Below, piece by piece: positions 17,937-27,771 of a stretch of 64,000 bases of DNA (its first letter is position 1; each line of letters starts with the position of its first letter). The DNA is from Tepidanaerobacter acetatoxydans Re1. Its GTDB lineage: Bacteria > Bacillota > Thermosediminibacteria > Thermosediminibacterales > Tepidanaerobacteraceae. The translations under genes and the position numbers were made by a program. Location of the stretch: the NCBI RefSeq assembly GCF_000328765.2, contig NC_019954.2, forward strand, positions 62,001-126,000, in the 5' to 3' direction. The notes below the pieces were generated by a model that worked only from the letters and a program-made list of their open reading frames with translations, ran no database searches and had not been told where the DNA came from.

Positions 17937-18230
17937 AAAGACTGTGAAGGGAAGAGTAGGCAAGAGGGATAGGCTTAAAGAGAGCCGGGACGGGTGAAAG
18001 CCGGTGCTAAAGACCTTGCTGAAGATGGCCCCTGAGTCTGACTGCCGATAGGTAGGCAGTCACGGGAAAGGACCGTTAAAATCCTTCAGGTATCGGAAGA
18101 TTTATGAAACTTATGGCATCTATAGAGTATAGAGTAAATGTTCCCGCACCTGGCAAAGGCCTTTATTAGGCGAATTTGGGTGGTACCGCGAGAGTCCCTC
18201 GCCCCTTTTTATTGGGGGCGGGGGTTTTTG
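17937..18230 (+). ncRNA. T-box leader (methionine), controlling metG
   Basis: The leader contains the conserved T-box sequence TGGGTGGTACCGCG at 18177-18190, immediately followed by a GC-rich terminator (CCTCGCCCC / GGGGGCGGGG with T5, 18196-18230). A long structured 5' part includes an ATG triplet at 18025-18027 in the right region to be the specifier codon, which matches the downstream methionyl-tRNA synthetase. Uncharged tRNA-Met would stabilise the antiterminator. The specifier placement is by eye and was not checked by folding. Confidence 0.9.
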
Positions 18231-18247
18231 CTATTAAAACAAGTTAA

Positions 18248-20389
<2,142 letters not shown>

Positions 20390-20461
20390 TTCTGCTCCAC
20401 CACCCCACAAATTTTCAATCAATGCGGATTCTAAAAGTAAAAAATCAGACTCCGCCTTGAT

Positions 20462-20534
20462 TTATCCACAGTTTCATACACTTATCCACAATAACTGTGA
20501 ATAACTTGTGGAAATGTGAATAATATGTGGAAAA
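20462..20534 (+). promoter_or_regulatory. DnaA-box cluster between metG and iorA
   Basis: Two perfect TTATCCACA boxes (20462-20470, 20482-20490) are followed by four near-matches in the opposite orientation: TGTGAATAA (20496), TGTGGAAAT (20507), TGTGAATAA (20515) and TGTGGAAAA (20526). Six 9-mers in 73 bases is far above chance. A TATAAT at 20543 follows directly, so DnaA may also act on iorAB transcription. No dnaA gene is in the window, so it is not shown to be the origin. Confidence 0.75.
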
Positions 20535-20646
20535 CTTGTGTATATAATCGATAATTTCATACAACAGAGTCGTTGCCTTACAGGCAGTCGAAGGCCTGCT
20601 TTTACAGCAGACTTAAATTTGTTTTTATAGTAAGGGAGGAGAGCCA

Positions 20647-22407
20647 TTGAAAAAGATAATGACGGGCAATGAAGCTATCGCTCGGGGAGCCTATGAAGCA
20701 GGATGTGAGGTGGCGGCCGCCTATCCCGGCACACCCAGCACTGAAATCTTAGAAAATATTGCTAAATACAAGCAGATATACTCACAATGGTCTGTAAATG
20801 AAAAAGTTGCCGTCGAAGTTGCAGGCGGAGCGGCTATCGCAGGGGCTAGAGCTTTGGCTGCCATGAAACATGTCGGCTTAAATGTAGCTGCAGATCCGCT
20901 GTTTACCTTGGCCTACACGGGAATCAACGGAGGTATGGTGGTTGTAACTGCGGATGATCCGGGGCTTCACAGCTCACAAAACGAACAGGACAACCGCTAT
21001 TATGCCGTGCATGCTAAAGTAGCCATGCTAGAGCCTTCGGACAGTCAGGAATGTTTGGACTATACAAAAGCAGCATTTGAAATAAGTGAAAAATATGATA
21101 TGCCCGTGCTGCTTAGGGTAACCACCCGCATTTGCCACAGCAAATCGGTAGTGAATATCGGCACTAGGCAAGACGTAGGTGTGAAAGAATATAAAAAAGA
21201 TGTAAAAAAATACTGCATGATACCGGCCTTTGGAAAGATTAGACACCATATAGTAGAAGAAAAACTTGCACAACTTAGAGATTACGCCGATGAAACTCCT
21301 TTAAACCGCATTGAATGGGGCAGCCGCAAAATCGGTATTATAACCAGCGGCATTTCCTACCAACATGCCCGAGAAGTTATGGGAGATGACGCATCTTATT
21401 TAAAGATAGGCCTTAGTTTCCCGCTGCCTGAAAGGCTTATTCGGGAATTTGCGGAAAGTGTGGAAACATTATATATCATAGAAGAAAACGAACCTTATCT
21501 GGAAACCTTTGTAAAATCCTTAGGCATAAATTGCATTGGAAAAGATATCTTGCCCATATGTGGTGAACTAAATCCGGAAATCATTGAGAAAGCTCTCAAA
21601 CCGGAAAAATCAAGAACCGTATATACCCTTGATGTACCAATACCCACACGCCCACCGGTGCTTTGTGCCGGATGTCCGCACAGAGGCATATTTTATGCCC
21701 TGAAGAAATACAAAGATGTTGTAGTGACAGGGGACATCGGGTGCTACAGTCTATCTGTAATGCCGCCACTTGATATAACAAATACCGTAATCTGTATGGG
21801 AGCCGGCATATCGGCAGGTATTGGCTTTGAGAAGGCTTTCCAACAGGCAGGCAAAAACCAGAAAGTCTTTGGATGTATGGGAGATTCCACTTTTTTCCAC
21901 TCAGGGATTACAGGTCTTGTGGATGCCGTTTATAATAAAAGTAAATTAGCTATGATAATCTTGGATAATCGCATAACTGCCATGACCGGCCATCAGCAAA
22001 ACCCGGGTACAGGCAAGACTCTCAGCGGTGAGGCCGCACCGATAATTGACATACAACAGATTGCCAAAGCCGTTGGGGTGAAGGATGAGAATATCAAAGT
22101 AGTAGATCCTTACAACCTTTTAGAAACACAGGAAGCACTTCAAAAGGCCTATGAAGCTACTGAGCCCTTTGTTATCATAGCCAAGAGGTCCTGTGCGCTG
22201 CTAAAAGAAGTTCAGAAAAACAGAGCAAATCTCAAATGCAGCATAGATACGGATAAATGCACACAATGCAAGATGTGCCTTAAAATAGGATGTCCCGCCA
22301 TTGCATTTAAAGATGGCATAATGGTGATAGATCAGGCTTCTTGTAACGGGTGCACCCTTTGCATGCAGGTCTGCAGATTTGATGCCATTGAAAGGACGGG
22401 TGAGTAA
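20647..22407 (+). CDS. iorA: Indolepyruvate:ferredoxin oxidoreductase, alpha subunit
   Basis: This 586-residue protein starts at TTG 20647 after GGGAGGAGAG. It has an N-terminal pyrimidine-binding domain (AAAYPGTPSTEILENI), a TPP-binding domain (VTGDIGCYSL, GCMGDSTFFHSGI), and a C-terminal ferredoxin domain with two 4Fe-4S motifs (CTQCKMCLKIGCPA and CNGCTLCMQVC). The enzyme oxidatively decarboxylates arylpyruvates from Trp, Phe and Tyr to aryl-acetyl-CoA, reducing ferredoxin. This is a marker of anaerobic amino-acid fermentation. It is followed directly by the beta subunit. Confidence 0.95.
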   Translation: MKKIMTGNEAIARGAYEAGCEVAAAYPGTPSTEILENIAKYKQIYSQWSVNEKVAVEVAGGAAIAGARALAAMKHVGLNVAADPLFTLAYTGINGGMVVVTADDPGLHSSQNEQDNRYYAVHAKVAMLEPSDSQECLDYTKAAFEISEKYDMPVLLRVTTRICHSKSVVNIGTRQDVGVKEYKKDVKKYCMIPAFGKIRHHIVEEKLAQLRDYADETPLNRIEWGSRKIGIITSGISYQHAREVMGDDASYLKIGLSFPLPERLIREFAESVETLYIIEENEPYLETFVKSLGINCIGKDILPICGELNPEIIEKALKPEKSRTVYTLDVPIPTRPPVLCAGCPHRGIFYALKKYKDVVVTGDIGCYSLSVMPPLDITNTVICMGAGISAGIGFEKAFQQAGKNQKVFGCMGDSTFFHSGITGLVDAVYNKSKLAMIILDNRITAMTGHQQNPGTGKTLSGEAAPIIDIQQIAKAVGVKDENIKVVDPYNLLETQEALQKAYEATEPFVIIAKRSCALLKEVQKNRANLKCSIDTDKCTQCKMCLKIGCPAIAFKDGIMVIDQASCNGCTLCMQVCRFDAIERTGE

Positions 22408-22408
22408 G

Positions 22409-22981
22409 ATGACAAAAAGCCTTATATTAGTAGGTGTTGGTGGTCAAGGTACTATCTTAACTTCAAAAATCCTTGCCGAAGGTCTGCTGCAGCTGGGATT
22501 TGACGTGAAAATGTCGGAGATTCACGGCATGGCCCAGAGAGGCGGCAGCGTCAATACCCAGATAAGATTTGGAGAAAAGGTCTACTCGCCAATTATAAGC
22601 TCAGGAGAGGCTGATGTGTTATTGTCTTTTGAAAAAATTGAGGCAATAAGATATTTGAATTACCTAAAATCTGATGGAACCCTCATAGTAAACGACTATG
22701 AAATCTATTCACTGCCGGTTTTGACCGGAAATGAAAAATATCCAAAACAAGCATTAAAGATGCTCAAATCAACCGTTCCCAACACTGTAGTCATAAAAGC
22801 ATCTGAAATTGCGAATAATATTGGCAACATAAAGGTTCAGAATATGGTACTGCTTGGAGCAGCGGTAAAAAGATTGGGGCTTTTAGATTTAGACTGGATA
22901 AGCATAATAAAAGATTACCTGCCCGAAAGATTTCACGAATTAAATATCAGGGCATTTAATGCAGGAATAAAAGAGGCTTAA
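22409..22981 (+). CDS. iorB: Indolepyruvate:ferredoxin oxidoreductase, beta subunit
   Basis: This 190-residue protein starts at ATG 22409, one base after the iorA stop; the ribosome site (ACGGGTGAG) lies in the iorA end. The gamma-type POR domain is visible: LVGVGGQGTILTSKILAEG, EIHGMAQRGGSVNTQIRFG and SGEADVLLSFEKIEAIRYL. It forms the complex with IorA. Confidence 0.95.
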   Translation: MTKSLILVGVGGQGTILTSKILAEGLLQLGFDVKMSEIHGMAQRGGSVNTQIRFGEKVYSPIISSGEADVLLSFEKIEAIRYLNYLKSDGTLIVNDYEIYSLPVLTGNEKYPKQALKMLKSTVPNTVVIKASEIANNIGNIKVQNMVLLGAAVKRLGLLDLDWISIIKDYLPERFHELNIRAFNAGIKEA

Positions 22982-22997
22982 TGAGGTAGGTGAAAAA

Positions 22998-23759
22998 ATG
23001 TTTGTAGATGTACATGCACATTTAGATGATGAGGCCTTTGACGGTGACAGACAGGAAGTTCTTGCAAAGATAAAAGAAGCCGGCATAATAGTTGTAAATG
23101 CCGGCTCGGATATAGCTTCCAGCCGATTTTCCGTGAAACTTGCACAAGAATATGACTTTATATATGCATGTGTAGGGGTTCACCCTCATGAAGCTCAAAA
23201 AGTCGAACAAAACTATATAAACGAACTTGAAGAGCTTGCAGGCAATCCAAAGGTAATCGGCATAGGTGAAATTGGCCTTGACTATTATTACGATATTTCC
23301 GAGCGCAATATACAGCAAAGAGTTTTTGAGGAGCAGATAGAGCTTGCAAAAAGCTTAAATCTTCCCATAGTAGTCCACAACCGGGAGGCACATAAAGATA
23401 CCGCCGAAATACTTAAAAAAACTCTACCTGCCAAAGGCTTGATGCACTGCTATTCAGGCAGTCTTGAAATGGCACAGGAATTTATCCAACTGGGATTTTA
23501 TTTTTCTTTCGGGGGAGTTATCACATTTAAAAACGCCAAAAAGCCCAAGGAAGTAGCTTCAAAGCTCCCGCTGGACAGGATTCTCCTTGAAACCGATTGT
23601 CCATATCTTTCGCCTGAACCCTACAGAGGCAAGCGCAATGATCCCACACGTATTCCAATCATTGCCGGGCAAATGGCAAACCTTCGCGAAATATCTGTTG
23701 AAGAAGTAAGAGCGGCTACTTACTCTAACTTTAACAGATTATTTAATCTGCCTCATTAA
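22998..23759 (+). CDS. tatD: TatD-family deoxyribonuclease
   Basis: This 253-residue metal-dependent hydrolase has the TatD motifs in order: FVDVHAHLDDEAFDGD, GVHPHEA, GEIGLDYYYD, VVHNREAHKDT, MHCYSGS and LLETDCPYLSPEPYRGKRND. The start ATG 22998 follows GAGGTAGGTG. In Bacillus the equivalent gene (yabD) follows metS; here iorAB is inserted between. The family includes 3'-5' DNases involved in DNA repair or turnover. Confidence 0.93.
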   Translation: MFVDVHAHLDDEAFDGDRQEVLAKIKEAGIIVVNAGSDIASSRFSVKLAQEYDFIYACVGVHPHEAQKVEQNYINELEELAGNPKVIGIGEIGLDYYYDISERNIQQRVFEEQIELAKSLNLPIVVHNREAHKDTAEILKKTLPAKGLMHCYSGSLEMAQEFIQLGFYFSFGGVITFKNAKKPKEVASKLPLDRILLETDCPYLSPEPYRGKRNDPTRIPIIAGQMANLREISVEEVRAATYSNFNRLFNLPH

Positions 23760-23889
23760 AAAACATAAAATGCTTTATATAGCCAATATAACCACTATTT
23801 GTTGTCATTTCACGATGATTATGTTAAAATAGGCTTGTTATCAATTTATAATATTTTAATGTTTAATTTTATTGGACGGTGCAAAAGGA

Positions 23890-24486
23890 ATGATATCTTA
23901 TAAATTGGGGGATTCGCTGTATTTAAACATTACTAACAGGTGTACAAATAATTGCGAATTTTGTATACGACAATATGGAGCTGATGTGGGAGGATGCAAT
24001 CTGATATTGGATAAAGAACCCACGACCAAGGAAATCATCGATGCAATAGGTGACCCTACTGAGTATAAAGAGGTGGTTTTTTGCGGATATGGTGAGCCTC
24101 TCTTGCGGATACAAGTAGTGGTCGATGTGGCCAAGCACCTGAAAAAAAACTATCCAAATGTGCCTATAAGAATCAATACTAACGGTCAGGCCAACCTGAT
24201 TTATGGAGAAGATGTGACGCCGCATTTTGAAGGCTTGGTAGATGTTATTTCCGTAAGTCTGAATGCGGAAAATGCAGAAAAGTACAATGAAATATGTCAT
24301 CCCGAGCATGGGGAGGATGCGTTTTATTCCATATTAGAATTTATCCGTAAATCTAAAAATTATGTTCCTAAAGTAGTGGTATCGGTAGTAGATATACCGG
24401 AAATAGACATCGACAAGTGCCGCAAGCTTGCCGAAGAACTTGGTGTTGAATTTAGAGTTAGACGTTATGAAAAAAAGATAGGTTAA
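23890..24486 (+). CDS. TatD-linked radical SAM protein
   Basis: This protein of about 198 residues carries the radical-SAM cluster motif CTNNCEFC (CxxxCxxC) near residue 20, preceded by the strand LYLNITNRC, and the SAM-binding glycine motif FCGYGEPLLR. The family that starts this way is typically found next to tatD, as here. The ATG at 23890 matches the usual family start; a TTG at 23872 is an alternative. The reaction is not known. The 3' end, including the stop, lies inside a perfect 42-bp palindrome that probably ends the transcript. Confidence 0.85.
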   Translation: MISYKLGDSLYLNITNRCTNNCEFCIRQYGADVGGCNLILDKEPTTKEIIDAIGDPTEYKEVVFCGYGEPLLRIQVVVDVAKHLKKNYPNVPIRINTNGQANLIYGEDVTPHFEGLVDVISVSLNAENAEKYNEICHPEHGEDAFYSILEFIRKSKNYVPKVVVSVVDIPEIDIDKCRKLAEELGVEFRVRRYEKKIG

Positions 24487-24505
24487 CCTATCTTTTTTTC
24501 ATAAC
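24464..24505 (+). terminator. Perfect 42-bp palindrome overlapping a stop codon
   Basis: The left arm (24464-24484, starting GTTATGA) and right arm (24485-24505, ending TCATAAC) are exact reverse complements with no loop and include seven A / seven T runs. It encodes the last residues and the TAA of the radical SAM gene and supplies a hairpin with a T run, so it could terminate in either direction. Confidence 0.65.
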
Positions 24506-24543
24506 AACTGGCAGATATAGCCTTTTGAAGGAGGAGTTAAGCC

Positions 24544-25392
24544 ATTGATACGAAAAGCATAATGAAAAAGTATAATATAAAGGCCGATAAGCGTCTGGGA
24601 CAGCACTTTTTAATAGATAGTCGGCCGCTTTTATCCATGATCGAAGCGGCACAGCTTTCGCCGGAAGATGAGGTGCTGGAGATAGGTCCGGGGCTGGGAG
24701 TGCTTACTCTAGAGCTTGGCACAAGGGCCAAGCGTGTGGTAGCTGTTGAAAAAGACAGACAATTAATACCGGTGCTGGATGATTTGACCAGAGATTTCAA
24801 AAATATTTGTATATTAGAAGAAGATGTGCTAAAATTAGATTTGGAGAAAATGAGTGAAAGCCTTTTTGGCGGCAGGTTTAAGGTGATAGCTAATCTTCCG
24901 TATTATATTACCAATCCGATTATTATGAAAATCATAGAAAATCGCAACATGGTAACGCTTGCAGTTCTGATGGTTCAAAAGGAAGTAGCTCAGCGCCTGA
25001 CGGCTTGCCCGGGCAAGAAGGATTACGGTATTCTTTCCATTGCGGTTAAGCTGTATGCTGATGTAAATATGATATGTACAATAGGCAGGGAATCGTTCCT
25101 GCCGCCGCCGAAGGTGGAATCGGCCGTGGTGCGATTGACGCTGCGGCAGGAACCGAGGGTTCAGCTTAAAGATGAAAGTTTTTTTTTCAAGGTGGTTGAG
25201 GCAGCCTTTGGTGAGCGAAGAAAGACTATAAAAAATTCTCTAAAGAGCAGACTAGCTCTTGCCGGCACAGACCTTGACATTATAGATAAAGCATTAGAAG
25301 CAGCGGGTATAGATGCTCTGCGCCGAGGTGAAACTCTCTCGATTGAAGAATATGCAAGGCTTGCTGAAGAACTGCAAAGACATATGAGCTAG
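24544..25392 (+). CDS. rsmA: 16S rRNA (adenine1518/1519-N6)-dimethyltransferase, probable ATT start
   Basis: This KsgA/RsmA protein has LGQHFLID (substrate/SAM entry), EIGPGLGVLTLEL (motif I), NLPYYITNPI (catalytic motif IV) and a C-terminal helical domain. AAGGAGG lies 9 bases before an in-frame ATT at 24544, while the first ATG (24562) is 27 bases away. Starting at ATT gives the N-terminus (M)DTKSIMKKYNIKADKRLGQ, which matches the family's usual lead-in; 24562 would trim six residues. Product length is 282 or 276. It dimethylates two adenines at the 3' end of 16S rRNA. Confidence 0.93.
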   Translation: MDTKSIMKKYNIKADKRLGQHFLIDSRPLLSMIEAAQLSPEDEVLEIGPGLGVLTLELGTRAKRVVAVEKDRQLIPVLDDLTRDFKNICILEEDVLKLDLEKMSESLFGGRFKVIANLPYYITNPIIMKIIENRNMVTLAVLMVQKEVAQRLTACPGKKDYGILSIAVKLYADVNMICTIGRESFLPPPKVESAVVRLTLRQEPRVQLKDESFFFKVVEAAFGERRKTIKNSLKSRLALAGTDLDIIDKALEAAGIDALRRGETLSIEEYARLAEELQRHMS

Positions 25393-25474
25393 TTTATGCA
25401 ACAAAATTTTTTGATGCTCGTAATATATAAAAGGCAGTAAATATCTACTTTGTATTAAGGATGGGATGATAATC

Positions 25475-25945
25475 ATGAACTTTATTAACCCTACAAAAGG
25501 AAAAATGTCTATTCAAGAAATGGTTCAGGATATTGTAGCTTTTATGGAAGAAGAACCTTCTACATCATATAAGCTTATAATCGGTACCGATTCCCAGTCC
25601 AGAGAAGAATCATGCTTTGTTACTGCCGTGATAATTCATCGAGTCGGGAAGGGTGCCCGCTACTATTACTACAGAAAGTACATGTCACATGTTAAAAACT
25701 TACGCCATAAAATATTTACAGAAACTTCTATGTCGTTGGATGCGGTAACTCAGTTAAAAGAAGAGATGTCAAAGACCCGCTATAAGGATATGGATGTAGA
25801 AATCCATGTGGACATAGGTCAAAACGGTGATACAAAAGAGCTTATTCGAGAAGTCGTGGGCTGGGTCATGGGCAGCGGATTCAAGGTCAAAATCAAGCCT
25901 GACGCCTGTGGTGCCACTAAAGTAGCTGACAAGTATACCAAATAG
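25475..25945 (+). CDS. YkuK/DUF458 RNase-H-like protein
   Basis: This 156-residue protein (an ATG at 25466 would add three residues) has an RNase-H-like fold with GTDSQSREESCFVTAVIIHR early, VEIHVDIGQNGDTK in the middle and GFKVKIKPDACGATKVADK at the end. The acidic residues fit a possible metal site. The family is widespread in spore-forming Firmicutes without a firm function. It is convergent with the next gene and shares a bidirectional terminator. Confidence 0.8.
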   Translation: MNFINPTKGKMSIQEMVQDIVAFMEEEPSTSYKLIIGTDSQSREESCFVTAVIIHRVGKGARYYYYRKYMSHVKNLRHKIFTETSMSLDAVTQLKEEMSKTRYKDMDVEIHVDIGQNGDTKELIREVVGWVMGSGFKVKIKPDACGATKVADKYTK

Positions 25946-25950
25946 AAATC

Positions 25951-25990
25951 AAGCGGCATTTTCTACGCAAAGAAAATGCCGCTTTCATTA
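25951..25990. terminator. Bidirectional terminator between convergent genes
   Basis: AAGCGGCATTTTC (25951-25963) and GAAAATGCCGCTT (25972-25984) form a 13-bp perfect stem with an 8-base loop. A-rich and T-rich flanks make it usable from both strands. Confidence 0.8.
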
Positions 25991-25992
25991 TT

Positions 25993-26790
25993 TTAATTCA
26001 CAGCCAAGAATTTCTCCAATATATCAAAGCGTCTAAAAGGGTTGTAACCCTGGTATTCTTTGTTTAAATAACAGCGGGTTCTAGGCTTATCGCTAAAATA
26101 GTTTATGGCTTCTATAGTATCGCCAATTATTGTATCTGCTATTTTTTTTGCGTGAGAGTAATTTCGTATTTTTGAACCAAGCTGTTTTTGAGGCAGCTTT
26201 GTTGGTACGTCAACGGAAAGCTTCTGCCGTACGGCAAAAGCTAAAACGACCGGTGGTACGGCAAAATCCCGAAAATCTATAAGTTCTAAAAGCTTACGTG
26301 AAACGGCATGAGGGCCATGTGAAGGTGTGGCTACTCCGATTTTATCGTAAAAACCCAAGTTTAAATTCAACAATGTTCTAAAAAATAGAGTCTGTTCGGC
26401 TAACTTGCTGCTGTAATCTAATTCGGGATAGCAGTCAGTCATGGCTAAATCCGTCATATTCGTTGTTACCGCATATATAAGCTCATTTATCTGAATGCGT
26501 ATATTTCCCACCAAATCACCGTCGACAAAAACCACACAAGTAGCACCGCCCGTATAAGCCTGGTAGGCTCCTATCGCTCTTGGAACATCTATACCCAACT
26601 CCGATGCAAAATAAAGAATTTCCACATTTTCCATATTTAATGCCTTTATTTCCTGCATGGTATCATCTTTTGACCCGTTTACCACAACAACGATTTTTTC
26701 TACCGATGTTTGCTGCAGCAAAGTGAGAACCTTGCCGATTCTTCCCTGCTCATTTTTTGCAGGAACTACGGCAACATTCATTTTTTTCAC
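25993..26790 (-). CDS. Family 2 glycosyltransferase (GT-A fold)
   Basis: This 265-residue protein has the N-terminal nucleotide-sugar site VVPAKNEQGRIGKVL, a Thr/Val-rich strand (KIVVVVNGSKDDT) and the metal-binding acidic motif VFVDGDLVGN. It lacks membrane segments. It lies on the minus strand between plus-strand housekeeping genes and is not part of the Bacillus gene order here. Its ribosome site (reverse of CACCTCATT) is a few bases before the start. It may transfer a sugar for an envelope or spore-surface polymer; the acceptor is unknown. Confidence 0.8.
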   Translation of the reverse strand: MKKMNVAVVPAKNEQGRIGKVLTLLQQTSVEKIVVVVNGSKDDTMQEIKALNMENVEILYFASELGIDVPRAIGAYQAYTGGATCVVFVDGDLVGNIRIQINELIYAVTTNMTDLAMTDCYPELDYSSKLAEQTLFFRTLLNLNLGFYDKIGVATPSHGPHAVSRKLLELIDFRDFAVPPVVLAFAVRQKLSVDVPTKLPQKQLGSKIRNYSHAKKIADTIIGDTIEAINYFSDKPRTRCYLNKEYQGYNPFRRFDILEKFLAVN

Positions 26791-26884
26791 CTCATTACAT
26801 ATATGCTCACATCCCCCCTCCTACCATCATATTATGTAATAAGCTTATCAAAGGTGAAATATAGGAAAACGGGGGGAAAAAAGA

Positions 26885-27748
26885 ATGGCAAAAATCAAAA
26901 TAGGAGATGTGGTAGCACGTGCATCCTATAACAAAGATGTATTTTTTAAAGTAGTGGATATCTTTGAGGAAAAAGGTTATTGCACATTAAGGGGACTTAA
27001 CGTCAGAGTTCTTGCCGATGCACCTATCGATGATTTAATTTTGCCTACATCCACTGAAATTAGAGAATATAAAAAAGACTATATTAAAAAAAGCAATGAA
27101 TCCATGGAACGAATTTTTTATCGTAGAGAACTGGAAAAGCAAAAGCGCTTTGTTCGCAGTGAATTAGAAGAGAACAATGGTTTTTTTGATGTTCCGGGGA
27201 TAGTTCTGCATATAGACGGTGATGAGGAATATTTGGATTTGTGCCTTAATACTTATAGACAATTGGATATAGAAGCCTATGGCATAAGCTTGCTTGAAAG
27301 AGAACAACCAAAGAAAATTCACAGTTTGCTAATAAAATATAATCCTGACATTTTAGTTATTACGGGTCATGATGGTTTACTTAAAGAAAAAAAGGATTTT
27401 AGCGATGTGAATAATTATAGAAATTCTAAATATTTTATTGAAGCAGTACAAAATGCCAGACGTTTTGAACCATCCCTGGATGACCTAGTGATATTTGCAG
27501 GAGCCTGTCAGTCACACTATGAAGGAATTCTTAGAGCGGGAGCTAACTTTGCAAGTTCGCCGCATAGAGTGTTTATACATGCATTGGATCCGGTGTTTAT
27601 AATTGAAAAAATAGCTTTTACGTCTATCAATAAAATCATTTCCGCACGAGATATAATCGATGCAACGATAACCGGTATTAAAGGCATTGGCGGTGTTGAA
27701 ACTCGGGGCAAATTAAGGGAAGGTCTTCCGCGATCACCTTATGAGTAA
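26885..27748 (+). CDS. yabG: Sporulation-specific protease YabG
   Basis: This 287-residue protein matches YabG throughout: MAKIKIGDVVARASYN, DVPGIVLHIDGDEEYLD, NPDILVITGHDG and VIFAGACQSHYEGILRAGANFASSPHR, the conserved Cys/His-rich core of the family. YabG is a mother-cell protease that processes spore coat proteins. The position (after rsmA, before veg) is the classical one. It is in line with, and 23 bases before, the SpoIID-amidase gene, so both are probably expressed in the mother cell. Confidence 0.93.
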   Translation: MAKIKIGDVVARASYNKDVFFKVVDIFEEKGYCTLRGLNVRVLADAPIDDLILPTSTEIREYKKDYIKKSNESMERIFYRRELEKQKRFVRSELEENNGFFDVPGIVLHIDGDEEYLDLCLNTYRQLDIEAYGISLLEREQPKKIHSLLIKYNPDILVITGHDGLLKEKKDFSDVNNYRNSKYFIEAVQNARRFEPSLDDLVIFAGACQSHYEGILRAGANFASSPHRVFIHALDPVFIIEKIAFTSINKIISARDIIDATITGIKGIGGVETRGKLREGLPRSPYE

Positions 27749-27771
27749 TTTGACTATTGGTGGTGAGATAC

